Of a stretch of DNA of 64,000 bases, positions 35,730-43,138 are shown piece by piece. A program made the translations under genes and the position numbers. Positions within the stretch are counted from its first letter, which is position 1. Every line of letters begins with the position of its first letter. Source of the DNA: DASUGC01 sp035606665 (lineage in GTDB: Bacteria > Acidobacteriota > Vicinamibacteria > Vicinamibacterales > SCN-69-37); the NCBI GenBank assembly GCA_035606665.1, contig DATNEY010000038.1:41345-105344 (forward strand), written 5' to 3'. The notes under the pieces were generated by a model. It worked only from the letters and a program-made list of their open reading frames with translations. It was not told where the DNA came from and did no database searches.

Positions 35730-38700
35730 ATGAGAGTTCGTTACTTCTGGTTCGCAGGTGTAGTCGGACTCGTGGCTCTTTTCGGAAATCTCAGCGCGGC
35801 TCCGGCGCCGACGCGGCTGTTGAGGTCGCCCACCGTGAGCGCGACGCAGATCGCGTTCACTTATGCCAGCAACGTCTGGGTTGCGGAGCGGGCGGGCGGG
35901 ATCGCGCGCAGGTTGACGAGCTTCCAGGGCACGACCACGAATCCCCGGTTCTCACCTGACGGCAAGTGGATCGCGTTCACCGCGGATTACAGCGGCAACG
36001 CGGATGTGTATGTCGTGCCGTCTGAAGGCGGCGAGCCGAAGCGGCTCACGTGGCACCCGGGTGGCGATCTTGTCCAGGGCTGGACGCCGGACGGCAAGTC
36101 AATTCTCTTTTCATCAGCGCGCGCGAGCTGGGCGCCGTCAGGCGCCCCGCGGTTCTGGACCGTGCCGATCGAGGGCGGCCTCGAGTCGCCGATGGCGCTG
36201 CCGCGTGGCTATCAAGGCAAGATTTCGCCGGACGGCACGCACATCGCGTACCGCATGAACACGTCATGGGACGAGGAACGCCGGAACTACCGCGGCGGTC
36301 AGAACCGTCCGGTGTGGATCGTCGATCTGAAAACGTACGATCTCGTCTCCCCGCCGTGGACGGATTCGAAAGACGTCGAGCCGGTCTGGCTCGGCGACAC
36401 GGTGTACTTCATTTCCGATCGCGACGGCATCGCGAACGTGTGGGCGTTCGAGTCGCGGGCGAAGCGGCTGCGCCAGGTCACGAAATTCACTGACTTCGAT
36501 GTGAAGGCGATCGACGCGGGCGCCGGCACGCTCGTGATCGAGCAGGCCGGGTTCATTCACGAGGTGGACCCGGGATCCGGCCGGACGAAGCAGATCAACA
36601 TCACGGCGACCGGCGACTTCCCATGGATGATGACGTCGTGGGAGGACGTCTCCAACCGCCTGACGAACATGGCGATTTCGCCGACAGGCCGTCGCGCGCT
36701 GGTCGAGGCGCGCGGCGAGATCTTCACGATTCCCGTCGAGAAGGGCGACGTCCGTAACATCACGCAATCGAGCGGATCGGCCGAACGCGATCCCGCGTGG
36801 TCGCCGGACGGCAAGTTCCTGTCGTACTTCAGCGACAAGTCCGGCGAGTACAAGCTGGTGCTCGAGGAACCGGACGGACTCGCGCCGCCGCGCGAGATCG
36901 CCCTGCCGAAGCCGACGCACTACTACACGGCGTCATGGTCGCCAGATTCGAAGAAGCTCCTCTACACGGACACGAACGTGAACGTCTGGGTGCTCGACAT
37001 CGCGAGCGGCCAGGCGAAGATCGTCGGCCGCGATCCCTGGATGGTACCGGAACGAACGCTGAATCCGGTCTGGAGCCCTGACTCGAAGTGGGTCGCGTAC
37101 GCGGGCCGCCTGCAGTCGCTGCATCACGCGATCTACGTCTCGAACGTCGAGACCGGCGAGTCGAAGCAGGTGACGGACGGACTCGCGGACGCGGTCTGGC
37201 CGGCGTGGGATGCGACCGGCAAATACCTGTGGTTCCTGGCGTCCACGAATTTCGGTCTCGCGTCGCAGTGGCTCGACATGACGTCGTACGACCACGAACA
37301 GTCGTTCGGGCTGTACTTCCTGATTCTGAAGAAAGGCGAGCCCACACCACTCACGCCTGAGTCAGACGAGGATCCTGGGATTACAGCGGGACAGGGACGA
37401 GGAGGGCGCGGAGGAAATGCCGGAGGCGCCGGAGCGGAGGGCACGGGGGCTCCGCCGGCAGTTCAAGGTCCGGTCAACGTTCAGGTCGACTTCGACAATC
37501 TGAATCGCCGCATCATCGCGGTGCCCGGTGTGGCCCAGCGCAACTACTCGCGGTTGCGCGCGGGCGGCGCTGGCACGGTCTACTACCTGGAAACTCCGGC
37601 GGGCGGTGGCGCCGCGACGCTGCAGCGCTATCGTCTCGCGGATCGGAGGGCGACGGCCTTCCTGACCGGAGTCACTGACTACGTGATCTCCGCGGACACG
37701 CACAAGATGCTGTACCGCGCTGCGGGTGGCGGTGGCGGCGGAAGAGGTGCAGGCGCAGGCGGCGCCGCGCCGGCCAGCCCTGCGTTGTTCATCGTCGATG
37801 CCGATCGTCAGCCGCCGCAGGCGGGCGCAGGACGGCTGAACGTCGCGCTGCGCATGAACCTCAACCGCAAGGAAGAGTACAAGCAGATCTTCAAGGAAGG
37901 CTGGCGCAACCAGCGCGACTACCTGTACGTGCCGAACATGCATGGATCCGACTGGAACCGCATGGAGGAGATGTACGGACAGATCCTGCCATTCGTGAAT
38001 CACCGGGCCGACCTGAATTACCTGCTCGACAACATGGGCGCGGAGATCGCCATCGGCCATTCGTACGTACGCGGCGGCGAGATGCCTGAAGTGCCGGCGC
38101 AGGCCGCATCGGGCGGACTCCTCGGCGCGGACTTCGCAATCGACAACGGCCGCTACAGGATCACGCGCATCTTCGAAACGGAAGCCTGGAACCCTGAGCT
38201 GCGCGCGCCGCTCCAGGAGCCAGGCGTCGATGTCAACGTCGGCGACTACATCGTCGCGATCAATAACGTCGAGCTGCGTGTGCCGGACAACATCCACCGC
38301 CTGCTCGACGGGACGGCGAATCGTCAGACGCGGCTGACCGTGAACTCGAAGCCGGTGATGGACGGCGCGCGGACGTACACAGTCGTGCCCATCACGAGCG
38401 AACAGGCACTGCGCACGCGCGCGTGGGTCGAGGAGAATCGCCGTACGGTCGATCGGCTGTCGAAGGGACAGCTCGCGTATGTATACGTGCCCAACACCGG
38501 GCAGGGCGGCTACGCGAGTTTCAATCGCTACTACTTCTCACAGCAGGAAAAGTCCGGCGCCATCATCGACGAGCGCTACAACGGCGGCGGATCCGCGGCC
38601 GACTACATCATCGACGTGCTCGAGCGGTCGTTCGACGGCTACTTCAACAACGTCGCCGGCGATCGCATGCCGTTCACGAGCCCGTCGGCCGGCATCTGGG

Positions 38701-39098
38701 GCCCGAAGGTCATGATCATCAATGAGATGGCGGGATCGGGCGGCGACCTCATGCCGTACATGTTCCGTTACCGGAAGATCGGCACGCTCGTCGGCAAGCG
38801 CACGTGGGGCGGACTCGTTCACACCGCCGACACGCCCGGCTTCGTCGACGGCGGATCGATGATCGCGCCTCGCGGCGGCTTCTTCACCCGCGACGGCAAG
38901 TGGGCCGTCGAAAACGAGGGCGTTGGGCCGGACATCGACGTCGAGAACTGGCCGAAGGACGTCATCGCCGGGCGTGACCCGCAGCTCGAACGCGCGGTCG
39001 AGGAAGCGCTCCGCCTACTCAAGGAGAAGCCGGTGGATCGCATGACGAAGGAGCCGCCGCCACCGATCTGGGGCACCAGGAAGGGTGGAGGGAAGTGA
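35730..39098 (+). CDS. Tricorn-like protease with signal peptide
   Basis: 1122 residues, close to the length of archaeal tricorn, but with an N-terminal signal peptide (residues 1-24), so periplasmic or secreted. Residues 30-540 hold the repeated beta-propeller motifs (RFSPDGKWIAFTADYSGNAD, PAWSPDGKFLSYFSDKSGEY and others). A Gly/Ala-rich loop lies near 550-580. A PDZ domain is around 815-880 (VNVGDYIVAINNVELRVPDN). The C-terminal S41-type catalytic domain has DERYNGGGSAADYI and MIINEMAGSGGDLMPYMFRY with the catalytic Ser near residue 1003. It degrades peptides to short fragments. Confidence 0.92.
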   Translation: MRVRYFWFAGVVGLVALFGNLSAAPAPTRLLRSPTVSATQIAFTYASNVWVAERAGGIARRLTSFQGTTTNPRFSPDGKWIAFTADYSGNADVYVVPSEGGEPKRLTWHPGGDLVQGWTPDGKSILFSSARASWAPSGAPRFWTVPIEGGLESPMALPRGYQGKISPDGTHIAYRMNTSWDEERRNYRGGQNRPVWIVDLKTYDLVSPPWTDSKDVEPVWLGDTVYFISDRDGIANVWAFESRAKRLRQVTKFTDFDVKAIDAGAGTLVIEQAGFIHEVDPGSGRTKQINITATGDFPWMMTSWEDVSNRLTNMAISPTGRRALVEARGEIFTIPVEKGDVRNITQSSGSAERDPAWSPDGKFLSYFSDKSGEYKLVLEEPDGLAPPREIALPKPTHYYTASWSPDSKKLLYTDTNVNVWVLDIASGQAKIVGRDPWMVPERTLNPVWSPDSKWVAYAGRLQSLHHAIYVSNVETGESKQVTDGLADAVWPAWDATGKYLWFLASTNFGLASQWLDMTSYDHEQSFGLYFLILKKGEPTPLTPESDEDPGITAGQGRGGRGGNAGGAGAEGTGAPPAVQGPVNVQVDFDNLNRRIIAVPGVAQRNYSRLRAGGAGTVYYLETPAGGGAATLQRYRLADRRATAFLTGVTDYVISADTHKMLYRAAGGGGGGRGAGAGGAAPASPALFIVDADRQPPQAGAGRLNVALRMNLNRKEEYKQIFKEGWRNQRDYLYVPNMHGSDWNRMEEMYGQILPFVNHRADLNYLLDNMGAEIAIGHSYVRGGEMPEVPAQAASGGLLGADFAIDNGRYRITRIFETEAWNPELRAPLQEPGVDVNVGDYIVAINNVELRVPDNIHRLLDGTANRQTRLTVNSKPVMDGARTYTVVPITSEQALRTRAWVEENRRTVDRLSKGQLAYVYVPNTGQGGYASFNRYYFSQQEKSGAIIDERYNGGGSAADYIIDVLERSFDGYFNNVAGDRMPFTSPSAGIWGPKVMIINEMAGSGGDLMPYMFRYRKIGTLVGKRTWGGLVHTADTPGFVDGGSMIAPRGGFFTRDGKWAVENEGVGPDIDVENWPKDVIAGRDPQLERAVEEALRLLKEKPVDRMTKEPPPPIWGTRKGGGK

Positions 39099-39108
39099 CG
39101 GTGATGCC

Positions 39109-39192
39109 TGGATTTGGTGATTGATGATTTGGTGATCTGGTGATTGGAGGGCAGGGTTCCAATCGGCAGATCACCAGATCTGCAAATCACCA
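39109..39192. repeat. 7/8-bp array ending in an inverted repeat
   Basis: After the tricorn stop, gatttggt/gattgat/gatctggt units run to 39147. Their last copy (gatctggtgat, 39134-39144) is exactly inverted at 39170-39180 (atcaccagatc), giving an 11-bp stem around a 25-base loop, with further inverted units to 39192 just before the next ATG. It could act as a transcription terminator for tricorn, though without a T run. Confidence 0.7.
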
Positions 39193-39193
39193 G

Positions 39194-39580
39194 ATGCTGT
39201 CGATCCTCACCCGTCTTATTGCCTTTCTTCTAATCGGCGAAGCGATGTTGGGCGTGTTGCGGTTGTCTTCGGTGCTGCCGCAGATCTCGTTCTACGATCC
39301 CGTCGCGATTGCGCTCATCATCGCGCGCCTCTTTCTCGGCGCGCTCCAATTCACGGGTGGCTGGCTGCTCGCGAGCCATCGTCCTGCCGGTCCGGCGATT
39401 GCGTGCTGGGCGCTCATCGGCGGCGCCGCCATCACCGTTCTCGACGTCGGCTTCCGCCTCGCGCCGTCCGGGATCTACTCCTGGTACCGCTGGCACTACA
39501 CGATCGCGTACGTCGTGTACGCGGTTATCGGCGTTTCGATACTTTCCTTTTCACACGGAGATAACAGGACACGGAGATAG
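39194..39580 (+). CDS. Small membrane protein
   Basis: 128 residues from ATG 39194, which follows the inverted array; an upstream in-frame start would translate the repeat. Four transmembrane helices: ILTRLIAFLLIGEAMLGVLR, DPVAIALIIARLFLGALQFT, PAIACWALIGGAAITVLDVG and HYTIAYVVYAVIGVSILSF. No motif recognised. Its last codons lie in the first arm of a nested inverted repeat. Confidence 0.7.
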   Translation: MLSILTRLIAFLLIGEAMLGVLRLSSVLPQISFYDPVAIALIIARLFLGALQFTGGWLLASHRPAGPAIACWALIGGAAITVLDVGFRLAPSGIYSWYRWHYTIAYVVYAVIGVSILSFSHGDNRTRR

Positions 39581-39632
39581 CCCTTGGAACGACGCAAGCA
39601 CGCAGCGTCGTTCTGCCGGTAGCTCCGTGTCC
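39567..39632. other. Nested perfect inverted repeats (cruciform/hairpin element)
   Basis: The outer arms ggacacggag (39567-39576) and ctccgtgtcc (39623-39632) are perfectly complementary. Inside them lie aacgacgc (39588-39595) and gcgtcgtt (39605-39612). A direct copy of cacggagata precedes the left arm. The element covers the stop of the membrane protein gene and ends 27 bp before the DUF4342 start. It could terminate transcription or structure the leader of the next gene. Confidence 0.75.
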
Positions 39633-39659
39633 GATGTGCTCTGTGTTACAAGAAGGAGT

Positions 39660-39905
39660 ATGTCCGAGAAAACCTTCTGGCAAACCATTGAAACGACCGG
39701 AGATCAGCTCGTCAAGACCGTCAAGGAGTTGATCGAGGCCGGCAACGTCCGCCGAATCCGGATCAAACAGAAAGGCGCGGTGGTCGCCGAATTCCCGCTC
39801 ACGGTGGGTGTCGTCGGCGTAATCATCGCGCCTATCCTGGCAGCCGTCGGCGCATTGGCGGCGGTGCTAACTGAGTGCTCGATCGAGGTCGAACGGGTGC
39901 AGTAG
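39660..39905 (+). CDS. DUF4342 protein
   Basis: 81 residues, with agaaggag 2-9 bp upstream of ATG 39660. The N-terminal helices (FWQTIETTGDQLVKTVKELI) and strands (RRIRIKQKGAVVAEFPLTVG) lead into a hydrophobic segment (VVGVIIAPILAAVGALAAVL), matching the DUF4342 family. In some bacteria this module is fused to UBA-like domains. Probably membrane-associated; function unknown. Confidence 0.82.
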   Translation: MSEKTFWQTIETTGDQLVKTVKELIEAGNVRRIRIKQKGAVVAEFPLTVGVVGVIIAPILAAVGALAAVLTECSIEVERVQ

Positions 39906-40136
39906 GAGCCAAGCCATACGCGCCCCTTCGGGACGCTTTGGGCTGAGTCAGTATTGTCCGCCAGCATCAGAATCGTAAGTAGAAGCCTGTAATCTCGCCA
40001 GGCCCAGTCCAGAATCCTCAATCCACCGCCAATTCCGTCAGAGCGACTCCGGCATCCCTCTTGCCCCTATCTGCCGAGGCCATGGCCCCGTTTCCGGGCC
40101 AGTTCTCGGGTAAGGCCGCGCGGAGGCAAGGTCACT
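39906..40136 (+). other. Leader/promoter region of the chemosensory operon
   Basis: 231 bp without a plausible gene. A hairpin with a ttc loop (gcgccccttcgggacgc, 39918-39934) follows the DUF4342 stop and may end that transcript. Further down, ggccatggccccgtttccgggcc (40077-40099) can also pair. I cannot name a riboswitch class or a sure promoter here. The first operon gene has no clear ribosome binding site. Confidence 0.4.
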
Positions 40137-40958
40137 TTGGGTACAGCCACGACGGTGCTGGTTTCGGAGTCCACGAAGCTCTGCACGATTCTGCTGGTCG
40201 ATGACCAGGGTTTCGTAGGCATGGCTGTCGGTCGCCTTCTCCAGGGCGAAGCGGACCTCAAACTGGATTGCTGCCTCAACGCCGAAGAGGCGGTGGCCCG
40301 CGCCGCTGAAACCGCGCCGGCGCTCATTCTTCAGGATCTCGTGATGCCCGGACTCGACGGATTCTCGCTTGTCCGTCAGTACCGCCAGAATCCGGTGACC
40401 GCCCGCACGCCCATCATTGTTCTCTCCGCGAACGACGACGTCGCCACGCGTGAGAGGGCGCTCGACGCCGGAGCTACCGACTACCTCGTCAAGCTGCCGC
40501 CAAAGGCGGACCTGATCGCGTGCGTCCGCCGTCATCTCAGCGCGGCCGGCTCGGCATCAGCCGCGCCCGCCGCTGCTGCGCCTGGTGCGGTCGATCCGGT
40601 CCTGGACCTTGGCGTCATCGCTGATTTCTGCGGCTCGAATCTCGATGACGCGGCGGCCTTTGTGCTGATCCTCGTCGGTCAATTCATGAACGAGACCGAG
40701 GCCGAACTCAAGGCGCTCCAATTCGCATCCGACAACGACGATCGCGCGCTGCTCCGGCTCGCCGTGCATCGCCTCAAGGGCGGCGCAGCCACGATGGGCG
40801 CGCGAAGGCTGGCGGCCGTTTGCGGTCAGCTCGAAGACGAACTCGGCCGGCCGGGCCGGCCTACGCCGCACGACCTCGTGCAGGCGGCCATCGAAGAAAC
40901 CACCCGCGCGCGTGAGGCGTGCGGCGCCATCCGCAAACGCTACGAGCCGAACCCATGA
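40137..40958 (+). CDS. WspR-like receiver domain fused to an HPt domain (no GGDEF)
   Basis: 273 residues from TTG 40137. Residues 15-135 are a receiver with D22/D23, phospho-acceptor D67 in LILQDLVMPGLDGFSLVRQY, and Lys in DYLVKLPPKADLIACVRRHL. The strings ILQDLVMPG, LVRQYRxNP, PIIVLS and DYLVKLP are those I know from the receiver of WspR. After an Ala/Pro linker (136-150) there is an HPt module, with the phospho-histidine near residue 211 in LAVHRLKGGAATMGARRLAA. The diguanylate cyclase of true WspR is absent. It can accept a phosphate from the CheA of this operon and hand it on. Overlaps the next gene by ATGA. Confidence 0.88.
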   Translation: MGTATTVLVSESTKLCTILLVDDQGFVGMAVGRLLQGEADLKLDCCLNAEEAVARAAETAPALILQDLVMPGLDGFSLVRQYRQNPVTARTPIIVLSANDDVATRERALDAGATDYLVKLPPKADLIACVRRHLSAAGSASAAPAAAAPGAVDPVLDLGVIADFCGSNLDDAAAFVLILVGQFMNETEAELKALQFASDNDDRALLRLAVHRLKGGAATMGARRLAAVCGQLEDELGRPGRPTPHDLVQAAIEETTRAREACGAIRKRYEPNP

Positions 40959-43138
40959 GTCCACACAATTACACCGCCGCCATGCTGGTCAAGCACGGCC
41001 TGATTGATTCGGCCGCCGCCGAGCGCGTGCTCTCGAGCAAACCGGATCGATCGGCGACGTTTGGCCGAATCCTCGCGGGTCTCGGCCTGGCTGATGAAAC
41101 GGCCGTGGCGAGAGCGATCGCGGCCGCGCTGAATCTCGAATACCTCGATGCTGAGCCAAAGACCCCGACGACCGCGGTCGCCTCGCTGCTGCCGGCTGAG
41201 TTCTGTGCCCGGCGTCACGCGATTGCGCTTGGGACGAACGACAACACGCTGCGGCTTGCCGTCTGCGATCCGGTGGACTACACGATTGTGCAAGACGTGG
41301 AGTTTCGGACCGGCAAGCGCGTCGCGCTCGCCGTCGTGACACAGACCTGGATCGAGAAGGCCCTGCTCCTCAGGCCGGCCGACGTGCCCGCGGCGCCGGA
41401 ATCGACCTACGACGCGCTGGACGACATCGAGCCGGAAGGAGAAGTCGAGGCAGGCGTCGAGGATGAGTACGAGCTGGTCGATCCCGCGACGCTGGCCAAA
41501 GACAGCGAGTTGCCGCCCGTCGTCAGGCTCGTCAACCGCATTCTGAGCGAAGCGGCCAGGGCTGGCGCGAGCGACGTGCACGTGGAGCCGCAGGAGGACG
41601 TGGTCGTCGTGCGGCAGCGCGTGGACGGCCTCCTTCGCGCCGGCCTCACGATACCGCGGCGCCTGCAGGATCAGATGATCTCGCGTCTCAAGATCATCTC
41701 TGGGATGGACATCACGGAACGGCGCAAACCGCAGGACGGCCGCAGCCGGCTGAGGTTCGAGGGCCGCCGCATCGATCTGCGTGTGGCAACGCTGCCGACG
41801 CAGTTCGGCGAGAAAATCGTCATCAGATTCCTGAATCCGGACTCGGCGATCCGGGGCATGGACGACCTCGGACTCTCGGAGGGCAACCTGGCGCTCATGC
41901 GCGACTTCATGTCGCGTCCGCAGGGTTTCGTTCTGGTCACCGGTCCGACCGGCAGCGGCAAGACCTCGACACTCTATTCCGCCATCGCCTCCGTGAAGTC
42001 GCCCTCGAACAACATTCTCACGCTCGAAGATCCCATCGAGTTCCAGCTCGCCGGCATCAATCAGACGCAGATCAACGTGCGCGCGGGCATGACATTCGCG
42101 AATGGCCTGCGCTCGATCCTCCGCCAGGATCCGAACATCATCCTCGTGGGCGAGATCCGCGATCTCGAGACCGCCGAGGTCGCATTGCAGGCGGCGCAGA
42201 CCGGGCACCTGCTGCTGAGCACGGTGCACACGAACGACGCTCCCGCCACCATCACGCGCCTCATCGATCTTGGTGTGGCGCCGTTCCTGATCGCGTCATC
42301 CCTCGTCGGCATCCTGGGACAGCGGCTCGTGCGCCGGCCCTGCCAGTCGTGCGCGGAGCCGTACGAGCCGTCACCCGAGCTGGTGGCGAAAGTCGGCGGC
42401 GCGGACCGATTGCCCGCCGGCGCGAAGTGGATGAAAGGCCTGGGCTGCGAGGCGTGCACGAAATCAGGCTACAAGGGCCGGATCGCGCTGCACGAAGTTC
42501 TTGCCGTGACCGACGAGATGCGATCGCTCATCGCGACCAACGCGCTGGAGCCGGCAATCCGGAAGGCCGCGCGCCGCGGCGGCATGCGTACGCTGCTCGA
42601 AGACGGAATCCTGAAGGCGTCCCAGGGACTTACGACGCTCGAAGAAGTCGTCCGCATCGCGCCGGTTGACGAGGCGCTGGTCGACGAGGCGGCGGCCGCC
42701 GCGCCCGGGGAATCCGCGAGCGTCAATCCAGCCACCGGCGCGAAGCGGCGCATCCTCATCGTGGATGACAGTCCGACGATTCTCCAGGTCGTGCGGTACT
42801 TCCTCGAGCTCGACGGCTTCGAGGTGCTCGCCGCCGAGAACGGCGACCAGGGCCTCGAGATCGCGCGCACTGAGGTGCCGGATCTCATCGTGAGCGACGT
42901 CGCGATGCCTGGGATGTCCGGAACCACGATGGTCCGCGCGCTTCGCCGCGATCCGCGTACGAGTCATATTCGCGTCCTCATGCTCACGTCCGAGGGCGGC
43001 GTCGATCAGGAAGCCGAAGGACTCGAGGCCGGCGCGGATGACTACGTTCTGAAACCAGTGGAACCGCGCCGCCTTGCGGCGCGCGTCAAGGTCGTCCTGG
43101 CTCGAGGCGCCGCAGCGCGGACGCCCGTCTCAGCGTGA
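40955..43138 (+). CDS. pilB: PilB/GspE-type motor ATPase with C-terminal receiver domain
   Basis: 727 residues. N-terminal GspE/MshE-type domain (LVKHGLIDSAAAERVL, TFGRILAGLGLADETAVARA; about 1-150), an acidic linker (155-175), then the AAA+ motor: Walker A TGPTGSGKTS near 329, Asp box near 360-370 (LEDPIE), Walker B ILVGEIRD near 396, STVHTNDA, and the tetracysteine zinc site CQSC...CEAC at 462-505. A complete receiver starts near 598 (RRILIVDDSPTILQVVRYF; acceptor Asp near 647 in IVSDVAMPGMSG; Lys in YVLKPVEP). ATPases of this family drive type IV pilus extension or type II secretion. A built-in receiver would make the motor directly phospho-regulated. No pilin or PilC gene nearby. Confidence 0.9.
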   Translation: MSPHNYTAAMLVKHGLIDSAAAERVLSSKPDRSATFGRILAGLGLADETAVARAIAAALNLEYLDAEPKTPTTAVASLLPAEFCARRHAIALGTNDNTLRLAVCDPVDYTIVQDVEFRTGKRVALAVVTQTWIEKALLLRPADVPAAPESTYDALDDIEPEGEVEAGVEDEYELVDPATLAKDSELPPVVRLVNRILSEAARAGASDVHVEPQEDVVVVRQRVDGLLRAGLTIPRRLQDQMISRLKIISGMDITERRKPQDGRSRLRFEGRRIDLRVATLPTQFGEKIVIRFLNPDSAIRGMDDLGLSEGNLALMRDFMSRPQGFVLVTGPTGSGKTSTLYSAIASVKSPSNNILTLEDPIEFQLAGINQTQINVRAGMTFANGLRSILRQDPNIILVGEIRDLETAEVALQAAQTGHLLLSTVHTNDAPATITRLIDLGVAPFLIASSLVGILGQRLVRRPCQSCAEPYEPSPELVAKVGGADRLPAGAKWMKGLGCEACTKSGYKGRIALHEVLAVTDEMRSLIATNALEPAIRKAARRGGMRTLLEDGILKASQGLTTLEEVVRIAPVDEALVDEAAAAAPGESASVNPATGAKRRILIVDDSPTILQVVRYFLELDGFEVLAAENGDQGLEIARTEVPDLIVSDVAMPGMSGTTMVRALRRDPRTSHIRVLMLTSEGGVDQEAEGLEAGADDYVLKPVEPRRLAARVKVVLARGAAARTPVSA

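Noticed and set aside
35730..39098. Prolyl oligopeptidase or TolB, because of the propeller repeats
   Set aside because: The C-terminal half has a PDZ domain and an S41/tricorn catalytic Ser (NEMAGSGGD), not an alpha/beta hydrolase.
39906..40136. c-di-GMP riboswitch before the Wsp-like operon
   Set aside because: I could not find the conserved core of either c-di-GMP class; kept only as a leader of unknown kind.
40940..42229. A 429-residue minus-strand open frame over the PilB-REC gene
   Set aside because: The plus strand encodes all motor motifs in order; the antisense product is low-complexity and His/Arg/Asp-rich.
40955..43138. PilT retraction ATPase
   Set aside because: The long N-terminal GspE/MshE-type domain and the tetracysteine zinc site belong to PilB/GspE, not PilT.
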